A stretch of 6,761 nt of DNA from NCBI GenBank assembly GCA_014378155.1, contig JACMOF010000054.1, positions 1 to 6,761 of the forward strand, written 5' to 3'. Positions 1 through 5,665 of this stretch are shown one piece after another. The position numbers and the translations under genes are program-made. The number at the start of each line of letters is the position of its first letter. The first letter of the stretch is position 1. This DNA is from Caulobacter sp. (lineage in GTDB: Bacteria; Pseudomonadota; Alphaproteobacteria; Caulobacterales; Caulobacteraceae). The notes beneath the pieces were generated by a model. That model ran no database searches and had not been told where the DNA came from. It saw only the letters and a list, made by a program, of their open reading frames with translations.

Positions 1-206
1 AGGCACGCCCATCCAGACAGCAAGAAAAATGGCGGGGCGCCCGGCCGTGATGGATGCAAGACCTCGCCCGTCTGATAGCCGACGGGCGCATGCAGCAGCG
101 TGTCCAGAAGCGCGATTTCGCTGTCCTGCACGCCGAACGCCTGTAATCGGCGCGTGAAGCTGCGCTCGGTTGACGTCAACGTGGAATGAGAGTTAGCGCT
201 CACCAC
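1..206 (-). CDS. Crp/Fnr-family transcriptional regulator, N-terminal part (runs off the left edge)
   Basis: The minus strand is open from position 206 to the window edge, giving 68 codons. The translation has the shape of the start of a Crp/Fnr-type regulator: a helical lead-in (RRLQAFGVQDSEIALLDTLL, residues 19-38), then the first strands of the cyclic-nucleotide-binding beta-roll, with YQTGEVL at 44-50 and the family-typical FFLLSGWAC at 60-68. The rest of the roll and the helix-turn-helix lie outside the window, so the ligand class cannot be judged. I chose GTG at 206-204 because AGAGGA lies 7 nt upstream and an in-frame stop (TGA, 212-210) closes the frame just before it. GTG at 203-201 is the alternative. 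The gene is divergent from the kinase at 415, with 208 nt between them that could hold shared control sites. The segment around residues 52-59 (PSRPGAPP) looks unusual for the family. Family assignment is fairly sure; specific function unknown. Confidence 0.72.
   Translation of the reverse strand, partial: MVSANSHSTLTSTERSFTRRLQAFGVQDSEIALLDTLLHAPVGYQTGEVLHPSRPGAPPFFLLSGWAC
169..180. promoter_or_regulatory. 12-bp perfect palindrome GTTGACGTCAAC, possible operator
   Basis: GTTGACGTCAAC is its own reverse complement. It lies inside the first codons of the Crp/Fnr-type gene, about 25-35 nt after its GTG start. Its half-site TTGAC resembles the half-site of Fnr-like boxes, but there is no 4-nt spacer, so it is not a standard Fnr or Crp box. 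A role as an autoregulatory operator is only a guess, and chance occurrence is quite possible. Confidence 0.2.
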
Positions 207-414
207 GGCTCAGTCCTCTAGCGAGCTTCACAGCAACGCCGGATGCAGTATTTTTCCGAACCCTCGTTTGCGCATACTCGCTCCAACACTTGGCGAGCCC
301 CGTCCCGAACATACCCTGTGCCGATGCGAGAGCTAGGTCGAGTCGGAATGGGCGGTGGCGTTGCTTTTTTCCTTGGACCGGAATGCTATGATGTTCTGAA
401 CACAGCGAGGGACG
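207..414. other. Divergent intergenic region between the Crp/Fnr-type gene and the kinase
   Basis: This 208-nt stretch separates two divergently transcribed genes and should hold both promoters. It is less GC-rich than the flanking genes, with short A/T runs (TATTTTTCC near 249 and GCTTTTTTCC near 363-372). I see an imperfect hairpin at 277-297 (CTCG/CGAG plus CCA/TGG, with a CT bulge) that could be a binding site or nothing. No convincing Fnr/Crp box, CtrA site or EcfG-type promoter (GGAAC with a properly spaced CGTT) was found by eye. Short open frames here are not supported as genes. Confidence 0.5.
385..392 (+). promoter_or_regulatory. Possible -10 element (GCTATGAT) for the kinase operon
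   Basis: GCTATGAT resembles both a sigma-70 -10 hexamer (TATGAT, 387-392) and the Caulobacter-type GCTANAWC -10 element. It would put a transcription start about 15 nt before the kinase ATG. The nearest -35-like sequence, TTGCTT at 361-366, is 20 nt from TATGAT, too far for a good promoter. TTGGAC at 373-378 is too close. The call is therefore weak. Confidence 0.25.
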
Positions 415-1530
415 ATGGCGACGCTTGCGGGAGCGATGAACGGCCCAGGCGCGGATCGCTTGTCAGCGTTGCCCTGGGAGCAGACGCCGCTGGGTCCGCG
501 CGCGGGCTGGCCGGGTAGCCTCCGCGCCGCCATCGACCTCATGTTGGGCGCCGGCGCGCCGTGCGCCCTGTTCATCGGTCCACAGCTGGTGCAGATGCAC
601 AACCTCGCTTTCGACGCCCTCTATCGCGATGGTTCGGCGGCCACCCGCGCCCTGGGCCGATCCCTCAAGCGGGATGACCCGGACAGCAGCCTGGCCAAGG
701 CGGCGGGCGAGGTGTTCGCTGGGCGCAGCATCCTGCTGGCCAGCCAAGGCTGGACGATCGGCGCATCGCCGGGGACGCCAGCGTTCAATCTGTCCTGCGC
801 CCCGATCCGCGACGAGAGCGGGCAGGTGGGCGCGATGCTGGTGCTGGCCTTTCCAGTGACCAGTCCAGCCAGGCTCGACGCGGGCGCGTCCATCAGCGAA
901 CTGCAGCATCGCGTGCGCAATCTCTTGGCCGTGGTCAGGTCGCTGGTCGCGCGAAGCGCGGAGAGCAGCGACACGGTGGAGGATCTGGCCGCCCACCTGG
1001 ACGGCCGCATCGCCGCCGTGGCGCGCGTCCAAGGCGTGCTGTTGCGCAATCCCCATGCGGGTGTCGATCTCGAAGGCATGATCCGCGACGAGCTGTTGAC
1101 CCAGAGCGCCGATCAGGACCGGCTGAACCTTGGCGGACCCGAGATCGTCTTGCCGCCCAAGGCCGCTGACCTGATGACGCTGGCGATCCACGAGCTGGCG
1201 ACCAACGCCACGAAATTCGGCGCCCTGTCCCAAGCCTCGGGAAAACTCGACATCACCTGGAAGCTGGATCAGGCTGGAGCGCGAGGGCAACAACTCGAAC
1301 TGGTGTGGATGGAGTTGGGCGTCGCGATCGCCAGCCAGGCTCCGCGTCGGCAGGGTTTCGGAACTAATCTGCTGAAACGTCGACTACCCTACGAACTCTC
1401 GGGCGAAGCCGACATAGAGTTTCGCCCTGGCGGCGTGGTTTGTCGGATCGCCTTCCCGCTCGCGCCCGTCGCCGCGATGGGGTCCTCAAGTGTGTGGGGC
1501 GTGACGACGACGGCGGGGGACGACGCATGA
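415..1530 (+). CDS. HWE-family sensor histidine kinase with N-terminal PAS-like domain
   Basis: A 371-residue soluble kinase with no membrane segment or signal peptide. The N-terminal ~150 residues, with the entry motif WEQTPLGPRAGWPGSLRAA, match the PAS-like input module common in alphaproteobacterial HWE kinases; its ligand is unknown. The phospho-acceptor box is ELQHRVRNLLAVVRS, with His165. The ATP-binding domain has the N box HELATNATKFGALS (His259, Asn264), the W-x-E motif WME (298-300) and the G box GFGTNLLKRR (314-323). The N-box histidine and the W-x-E motif define the HWE family. Start: ATG 415 has GAGGGA only 2 nt upstream; ATG 436 is an alternative, and an in-frame stop at 397 excludes longer forms. 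The stop overlaps the next gene's ATG (ATGA), so the receiver downstream is the likely cognate partner. HWE kinases often act in general-stress or light/redox phosphorelays; that role here is inference. Confidence 0.9.
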   Translation: MATLAGAMNGPGADRLSALPWEQTPLGPRAGWPGSLRAAIDLMLGAGAPCALFIGPQLVQMHNLAFDALYRDGSAATRALGRSLKRDDPDSSLAKAAGEVFAGRSILLASQGWTIGASPGTPAFNLSCAPIRDESGQVGAMLVLAFPVTSPARLDAGASISELQHRVRNLLAVVRSLVARSAESSDTVEDLAAHLDGRIAAVARVQGVLLRNPHAGVDLEGMIRDELLTQSADQDRLNLGGPEIVLPPKAADLMTLAIHELATNATKFGALSQASGKLDITWKLDQAGARGQQLELVWMELGVAIASQAPRRQGFGTNLLKRRLPYELSGEADIEFRPGGVVCRIAFPLAPVAAMGSSSVWGVTTTAGDDA

Positions 1531-1916
1531 CGACTTCAAAGAGCCTTGCTGGCATGGACGTGCTGCTGGTCGAGGACGACTACTATCTCGCCGATGACAC
1601 CCGCCGGGTCTTGGCGGCGGCGGGCGCCAATGTCGCCGGCCCCTATGCGCGCGTGGCCGAAAGTCTCTCACGCGTGGCGCAAGGCCGGGTTGATTGCGGC
1701 GTCCTGGACATCAATTTGGGTGAGGGGCCTTCGTTTATCATGGCCCGCGCGCTGAAGCAGCGCGACGTGCCCTTCGTGTTCGCCACCGGCTATGGGCGAG
1801 AGGTCCTGCCCGACGATTTCAACGAGGTGGAGTTGCTTGAAAAGCCGGTGGATCCCCGGCTGCTGATCGACGCTGTCGCCAGAGCCTGCCGCAAGCATGA
1901 GACCTCGGAAGTCTGA
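1527..1916 (+). CDS. Single-domain response regulator, FAT GUY type
   Basis: A 129-residue protein consisting of one receiver (REC) domain and no output domain. Key residues are visible: the acidic pocket E16/D17/D18 in LLVEDDYYLADD, phospho-acceptor Asp61 in GVLDINLG, Thr87 in VPFVFATGYG, and Lys106 in LLEKPVD. The PFxFATGY stretch is the signature of the alphaproteobacterial 'FAT GUY' stand-alone receivers, several of which (MrrA- and SdrG-like proteins) act as phosphorelay hubs in the general stress response. I chose ATG 1527, which overlaps the kinase stop (ATGA) and has GGGGA about 6 nt upstream. The open frame reaches back to 1440, but those 29 extra codons lie wholly inside the kinase and are rich in Arg and Gly. 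Probably transcribed with, and phosphorylated by, the upstream HWE kinase. With no DNA-binding domain it must act by protein contact or phosphotransfer; the target is not in the window. Confidence 0.9.
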   Translation: MTTSKSLAGMDVLLVEDDYYLADDTRRVLAAAGANVAGPYARVAESLSRVAQGRVDCGVLDINLGEGPSFIMARALKQRDVPFVFATGYGREVLPDDFNEVELLEKPVDPRLLIDAVARACRKHETSEV

Positions 1917-1997
1917 GCCTCGGCGCGGCGAGCCTCAGCGGCCAAGGGGCGGGCGTCAGGATCATCCGCGCTCCGCCAAGAACAGCGACTTCAACTG

Positions 1998-2306
1998 TCA
2001 AACATCCACGGGCTTGATCAAGATCGTGACGTCCTTGTACCTCGTCGGAATGGAATCCTGCTCGTATCCGGTGGCGAAAACATACGGAGCGCCGAAGTTC
2101 GTGAGCATGCCGGCCAGTGGATAGACCATCTCCCCGCGCAGGTTGATATCCAGCACCGCGCCATCCACCGGCGTGGTCTCGATCAACGCGATGGCCTGCG
2201 CCGGTTGACCGATGGGGCCGACCACCTCGGCGCCGAGGTCGGTCAGCGCGTTGGCCAGGATGTCGGCCAGCAGATACTCGTCCCCGACTACGCGCTGGGC
2301 TCGCAC
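1998..2306 (-). pseudogene. Second FAT GUY receiver, 5'-truncated, probably with a premature stop
   Basis: Reading leftward, this frame encodes most of a receiver domain paralogous to the one at 1527-1916. It has DEYLLADILANAL (acidic pocket), VDGAVLDINLRG (phospho-acceptor Asp), APYVFATGYEQD (FAT GUY motif) and TILIKPVDV (conserved Lys). The front is wrong: the first codons (from GTG 2306-2304) are complementary to the dehydrogenase fragment on the other strand, no ribosome-binding site is visible, and the usual start of beta-strand 1 is missing upstream of about 2282. At the other end, TGA at 2000-1998 stops the frame directly after KPVDV, but the same frame continues for 11 codons (QLKSLFLAERG) to a second TGA at 1964-1962. 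That continuation looks like the expected last helix, so the first TGA is probably a nonsense mutation. Phosphorylation residues persist, suggesting recent decay. A short expressed protein cannot be excluded. Confidence 0.75.
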
Positions 2307-2612
2307 GTCGCGGCGCTGGGGCTAAGCTTCGCGCGGGACGGCGGCTTTGGCGGGGCCTTCGCCCAGGGCGCGTTCGTGGGTGAGCATGGCAGTTGGAACC
2401 GGCAGGACCTCTCTGGCTACAAGGTCGTCTGGGTCCCGTTCTCGGGTGGCAAGCCGGAGGGCAAGCCGGTCGACTTCGTCACAGGCTTTCTCGACCAGAA
2501 CGGCCATGCGCGCGGCGGCCCTGTGGGTGTCGCCTTCGATCCGAAGAAGCGGATCCTGCTGATCGCCGAGAATCTCTCCAACACGGTCTGGCGAGTCGCT
2601 CCGGGGCAGTGA
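2277..2612 (+). pseudogene. C-terminal fragment of a PQQ-dependent sugar (L-sorbosone-type) dehydrogenase
   Basis: From about 2277 the plus strand encodes roughly 111 residues matching the tail of soluble PQQ-dependent sugar dehydrogenases of the sorbosone type. Visible are PDYALGSHVAALGLSF, the strongly conserved GAFVGEHGSWNRQDLSGYKV, VWVPFSGGKPEGKPVDFVTG and a closing GGPVGVAFDP...LLIAENLSNTVWRV. Full-length members are about 400 residues or more, so some three quarters of the gene, including the signal peptide and the N-terminal beta-propeller blades that supply catalytic and PQQ contacts, is missing. The open frame extends left to 2205, but those codons are only the antisense of the truncated receiver gene, so the 135-codon frame is a chimera of sense tail and antisense sequence. 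No ribosome-binding site supports expression. The stop is TGA at 2610-2612. Family call is confident; substrate is not. Confidence 0.8.
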
Positions 2613-2756
2613 AGGACGGCAAGCGGCGGAGATGCATCCAGACGGGGGCGGGCGCGTATTCCAGTGAGCGGAATGACGTGCAGGAGGCCGCGCCGCACTT
2701 GCTTAGCTTGTCGCGGCGCCTACATGCCCGATGCCGGTCTCCGGCAGGAGACTGAA
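2613..2756. other. Leader region upstream of the mla cluster
   Basis: These 144 nt separate the dehydrogenase remnant from mlaA and should contain the mla promoter. The best I can see is TTGCTT (2699-2704) with a 16-nt spacer before TACATG (2721-2726), a poor match to sigma-70. GCGCCGC (2690-2696) and GCGGCGC (2713-2719) form a 7-bp inverted repeat with a 16-nt loop spanning the same place. AGGAG at 2746-2750 is the mlaA ribosome-binding site. Confidence 0.3.
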
Positions 2757-3623
2757 ATGATCGGCGCTTTGGCGAGAAACTCGAACCTGTTTTCGCTCTC
2801 GCGGGTCGCGGGCTTGCTCGTGGCGAGCGGCTTGGCGTTTTCAGCGTCCCCGGTTGGAGCGCAAGCCTTGCCCGAAGGCGCCGCCTCGACGGTCGTCGAA
2901 AGCGTGGCGCAAGTCCCCGCCAACGAGCAGCTTGGTTATGATCCGCTCGAGCGCGTCAACCGCGCCAGCTATGGCTTCAGCATGGGGGTGGACCGAGCCT
3001 TGATCGGCCCGATCGCTCGCGGGTACATGAAGGTGACGCCGACCCCGGTGCAACATCGCGTCAGCGCGGTGGTCTATAATCTGGGCGAGCCCAGCACCGC
3101 CTTGAACGACATCCTGCAAGGTCACCCCAAGCGCATGGGCGTCACCAGCTCGCGTTTCCTGATCAATTCGACGATCGGCCTGCTGGGCCTGTTCGATGTG
3201 GCCGCCAAGCTGGGCCTGCCGCCGCACGACGCTGATTTTGGCCAGACCTTCGGCCGCTATGGGGTCAAGGCCGGCCCCTATCTCTATGTGCCGATCATGG
3301 GGCCGCTGCATTTCCGCGAGGGCGTGGGCCGGGTATTCGACTTCGCGACCGATCCGGTGGCCATGGTCGGCGGCGGCTGGAAGACCACTTTCGGCGCGAC
3401 CCGCCTGGTCGCCCAAACCGTCGATACGCGCAGCAGCGCCGACAACGCCTTCCGGGCGCTGGACGACTCGCTCGACCCCTACGTAGCCGCGCGATCCGCC
3501 TATGGACAGCATCGCGAGGCCCTGGTGCGCGAGGCCACGGGCGAGGTTCAGGTTTTGCCGGACTTCGATGACGCGCCGCCCGCCAATGCGCCCGCCACGC
3601 TGAGCCCGACAGGAAAACCATGA
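2757..3623 (+). CDS. mlaA: MlaA (VacJ) family outer-membrane phospholipid transport protein
   Basis: A 288-residue protein of the MlaA/VacJ family, the outer-membrane component that removes mislocalised phospholipids from the outer leaflet and passes them to MlaC. Family landmarks are YDPLERVNRASYGFS (61 onward), LGEPSTALNDILQG, the SSRFLINSTIGLLGLFDVA segment, LGLPPHDADFGQTFGRYG (PHD at 156-158) and GPYLYVPIMGP (173-183). The N-terminus is a Sec signal peptide with hydrophobic core at about 17-30 and likely cleavage after SPVGAQA (residue 37). There is no lipobox cysteine, unlike the Escherichia coli lipoprotein. Start: ATG 2757 has AGGAG 6 nt upstream; the frame is open back to 2664, but the extra 31 codons are Arg/Cys-rich and would spoil the signal peptide. 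The stop overlaps the mlaC start (ATGA), so the two are translationally coupled. Confidence 0.93.
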   Translation: MIGALARNSNLFSLSRVAGLLVASGLAFSASPVGAQALPEGAASTVVESVAQVPANEQLGYDPLERVNRASYGFSMGVDRALIGPIARGYMKVTPTPVQHRVSAVVYNLGEPSTALNDILQGHPKRMGVTSSRFLINSTIGLLGLFDVAAKLGLPPHDADFGQTFGRYGVKAGPYLYVPIMGPLHFREGVGRVFDFATDPVAMVGGGWKTTFGATRLVAQTVDTRSSADNAFRALDDSLDPYVAARSAYGQHREALVREATGEVQVLPDFDDAPPANAPATLSPTGKP

Positions 3624-4282
3624 CCGATCTGGAAGCGACCTCCATGAAATCCCACCCCACGCGCCGCATGGCCGTTGCCGCCCTCGCCGGCCTCGGCGTG
3701 CTGTGGCAGGCCACGCCCGGCCTGGCGCAAGCGAGCCGCAGCCCGCAAGCTGAGCAGTTTGTGCAGGTCAAGGCCCAGCGCGTCATTGGCGTGCTAGCCG
3801 ACAAGGGCCAGAACGTCGCGCAGAAGAAGGCGACCTTCCACGCGGCGATCGACGATCTGGCCGACGTGCCGAAGATCACCAATTTCGTATTGGGCAAGTA
3901 TGCCCGGACGATCACGCCGGACCAGCGCCAGCGCTTCTCCGCCGCGTTCCGCGTCTATGCCGAGGGCGTCTATCAGAACCGGATCGACGACTATCACGGC
4001 GAGACACTGAAAGTGACGGGCTCGACCGTTCGCAAGCCGGGCGACGTGATCGTCAATACCGTGATTTCCGGCGGCCAGGTGGGTCAGCCCGTGCCGGTGG
4101 CCTGGCGGGTGATGGGCGGCGGAGCGTCGTGGAAAGTGGTCGATGTGCAGTTCAAGGGGGTCTGGCTGGCCATCACCCAGCAGCAGGACTTCGTTTCGAC
4201 GATCGATAACGCCGGCGGCAATGTCGACGTGCTGATTTCACAGCTGCAGCGCGACGCCCGGCGTCCCGCCGCGCGCAAATAG
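3620..4282 (+). CDS. mlaC: MlaC family periplasmic phospholipid-binding protein
   Basis: A 220-residue protein of the MlaC (Ttg2D / toluene-tolerance) family, the soluble carrier that ferries phospholipid between the outer-membrane MlaA complex and the inner-membrane MlaFED transporter. The mature part (from about residue 39) begins with a helix (AEQFVQVKAQRVIGVLADKG) and includes NFVLGKYARTITPDQRQRF, FRVYAEGVYQNRIDDY, and the beta region VIVNTVISGGQ...VAWRVM...WKVVDVQFKGVWLAITQQQDF, all typical. Residues 13-38 are a signal peptide ending GLAQA. It begins with TRRMAVAAL, so Tat export is conceivable, though the motif is incomplete. ATG 3620 overlaps the mlaA stop and has AGGA 5 nt upstream; ATG 3644 (Met9) is a plausible alternative that gives a more ordinary signal peptide. 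Length is close to that of the E. coli protein. Confidence 0.92.
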   Translation: MTDLEATSMKSHPTRRMAVAALAGLGVLWQATPGLAQASRSPQAEQFVQVKAQRVIGVLADKGQNVAQKKATFHAAIDDLADVPKITNFVLGKYARTITPDQRQRFSAAFRVYAEGVYQNRIDDYHGETLKVTGSTVRKPGDVIVNTVISGGQVGQPVPVAWRVMGGGASWKVVDVQFKGVWLAITQQQDFVSTIDNAGGNVDVLISQLQRDARRPAARK

Positions 4283-4291
4283 ACCAAGACC

Positions 4292-4318
4292 GGGGCGGGC
4301 CGTTCGGGCGGCCGCCCC
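4292..4318 (+). promoter_or_regulatory. GC-rich hairpin in the mlaC-mlaD gap
   Basis: GGGGCGG (4292-4298) pairs perfectly with CCGCCCC (4312-4318). Inside, GCC (4299-4301) pairs with GGC (4307-4309) around a GTTCG loop, leaving GG (4310-4311) bulged. No U-run follows, so it is not a classical intrinsic terminator. It sits in the only sizeable gap of the operon, so transcript stabilisation, 3'-end protection of the A-C message or partial attenuation before D-E-F are possible. The structure is seen in the sequence; the role is inferred. Confidence 0.45.
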
Positions 4319-4335
4319 GCTGGCTTCGAAAGGAT

Positions 4336-4857
4336 ATGGGCTTGCGCGAACAATGGGCCGAGACCCTGATGGGTCTCCTCGTGATCGTCCTCGCGGCGGG
4401 GTTTCTGGTCTACTCGCTGAGCGTGGGCGACGTGGGAACCAAGCCGGGCGGCTATGAGGTGACGGCCAGGTTTGGCCAGGTCGGTTCGTTGGCGCCGGGC
4501 TCCGCCGTCAGCGTGGCGGGGGTCAAGGTCGGCACTGTTTCGGAAATCAGACTGGATCCGAAGAGTTTCCTGGCCGTCGCCAAGCTGAGCCTGGACAACG
4601 ACGTCAAGCTGCCGGCCGATTCCACCGCCAAGGTGACCAGCGACAGCCTGCTGGGCGGCGTTCACGTATCGATCGCGCCAGGCGGAGCGATGGAGAACAT
4701 CAAGCCGGGCGGCGAGATCGAGAACACCCAAGGCGCCGTGGATCTGTTCGGGCTGATCGGCTCGGTGATGCGACCGCAGGGCGCCGCTACCGAGGCTGCG
4801 CCGACCGCGACGCCCGCCGTTCCAGCCGCCGCGACCGTGCCGGCGGAAAGCTACTGA
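4336..4857 (+). CDS. mlaD: MlaD family MCE-domain lipid transport protein
   Basis: A 173-residue inner-membrane protein with one N-terminal transmembrane helix (about 12-30, MGLLVIVLAAGFLVYSLSV) and one periplasmic MCE domain (about 40-116). The domain shows the typical FGQVGSLAPGSAVSVAGVKVG stretch (within 46-66), VAKLSLDNDVKLPADSTAKV and the SLLGGVHVSI strand. After it come a short helix (AVDLFGLIGSVM, 134-145) that could line the pore of the expected MlaD hexamer, and a Pro/Ala/Thr-rich tail of about 28 residues, probably disordered. MlaD forms the ring that hands lipid between MlaC and the MlaE permease. The start fits the family (charged residues, then AETLMG before the helix), but AAGGA lies only 1 nt before the ATG, an awkward spacing. 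Met12 is a less likely start because it would remove the cytoplasmic lead. Confidence 0.92.
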   Translation: MGLREQWAETLMGLLVIVLAAGFLVYSLSVGDVGTKPGGYEVTARFGQVGSLAPGSAVSVAGVKVGTVSEIRLDPKSFLAVAKLSLDNDVKLPADSTAKVTSDSLLGGVHVSIAPGGAMENIKPGGEIENTQGAVDLFGLIGSVMRPQGAATEAAPTATPAVPAAATVPAESY

Positions 4858-4858
4858 G

Positions 4859-5665
4859 ATGACCGCCGGTGTCGCGGCGCTCCCCGCCGTCTTCAAACCC
4901 TTCCGCGTCATCGGACACTCGACACTGGCCGCTCTGCGCATGGTGGGCTCGGTCGGGGTGTTCGCGCTGCGCGGCCTGATCTCGGTATTCACCCTGCCGT
5001 GGTTTCCCCAGCAGTTCTTGCGCCAGTTGGTCGCCATCGGCTTCTTCTCGCTGCCGGTGGTGGGACTGACGGCGATCTTCACCGGGGCCGCCCTAGGCCT
5101 GAACATCTATACCGGCGGCGGGCGGTTCAACGCCGAGCAGGTGATGCCGCAGATCGTCGCCTTGGGGATCACGCGCGAGCTCGGACCCGTGCTGGCGGCC
5201 CTGATGCTGGCCGGCCGGGTCTCGGCGGCCATCGCGGCCGAGATCGGGGCCATGCGGGCCACCGAGCAGATTGACGCCATGCGCACGCTCTCGACCGATC
5301 CGTTTCGTTACCTGGTCGCGCCGCGCCTGCTGGCCGCGACCCTGGTGCTGCCGCTGCTGACCCTCGTCGCCGACATCATCGGCGTGGCCGGCGGCTGGCT
5401 GGTGGCGGTGCGGATACTGGACTTCAACTCGACGGTCTACATCCGCAACACCGCCAATTTCCTGCAGCTGTGGGACGTCGGGTCGGGCCTGATCAAGGCG
5501 GCCGTGTTTGGCTTCATCGTGGCGCTGATGGGCTGCTATCACGGCTATAGCGCCAACGGCGGGGCGCGCGGGGTCGGCCGGGCGACCACCCATGCGGTGG
5601 TGTCGTCAGCCATCCTGATCTTCGCCTCCGACTATTTCCTCACAACCCTGTTCACCCGCGCATGA
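4859..5665 (+). CDS. mlaE: MlaE family ABC transporter permease
   Basis: A 268-residue permease of the MlaE/YrbE family, the inner-membrane subunit pair on which the MlaD ring sits. After a cytoplasm-facing amphipathic N-terminal segment come several hydrophobic segments: FFSLPVVGLTAIFTGAALGL, the core LGPVLAALMLAGRVSAAIAA with the coupling region AEIGAMRATEQIDAM (127-141), LLAATLVLPLLTLVADIIG, GLIKAAVFGFIVALMGCYHG, and a final AVVSSAILIFASDYFL. The E-L-G-P motif at 107-110 and the charged E-x-GAM-x-x-TEQIDA segment are family hallmarks for contact with the ATPase. There is no N-terminal STAS domain, unlike some alphaproteobacterial permeases of this family. It starts 1 nt after the mlaD stop and its stop overlaps the mlaF ATG, so D-E-F are tightly coupled. 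Confidence 0.94.
   Translation: MTAGVAALPAVFKPFRVIGHSTLAALRMVGSVGVFALRGLISVFTLPWFPQQFLRQLVAIGFFSLPVVGLTAIFTGAALGLNIYTGGGRFNAEQVMPQIVALGITRELGPVLAALMLAGRVSAAIAAEIGAMRATEQIDAMRTLSTDPFRYLVAPRLLAATLVLPLLTLVADIIGVAGGWLVAVRILDFNSTVYIRNTANFLQLWDVGSGLIKAAVFGFIVALMGCYHGYSANGGARGVGRATTHAVVSSAILIFASDYFLTTLFTRA

Noticed and set aside
463..1293. A 276-codon minus-strand frame opposite the kinase
   Set aside because: It is a shadow of the HWE kinase, which has clear H, N and G boxes on the plus strand.
1914..1936. Direct repeat GAGCCTC (1914-1920 and 1930-1936) between the two receiver genes
   Set aside because: The repeat is short, GC-rich, and not associated with any insertion or symmetric structure.
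2205..2612. A 135-codon plus-strand frame as one intact gene
   Set aside because: Its first ~24 codons are the antisense of the receiver at 1998-2282; only the part from about 2277 resembles a dehydrogenase, and no ribosome-binding site precedes it.
2690..2719. Inverted repeat GCGCCGC/GCGGCGC upstream of mlaA as a terminator or operator
   Set aside because: Seven GC-only pairs around a 16-nt loop without a T-run are likely by chance in this composition; noted only within the leader entry.
2664..2756. Upstream extension of mlaA by 31 codons
   Set aside because: The extra residues are Arg/Cys-rich and would precede a normal signal peptide; AGGAG 6 nt before ATG 2757 fixes the start there.
4084..5106. 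A 340-codon minus-strand frame
   Set aside because: It runs antisense to the end of mlaC, all of mlaD and the start of mlaE, which are well supported; its Arg/Gly/Pro-rich composition is typical of shadow frames in GC-rich DNA.
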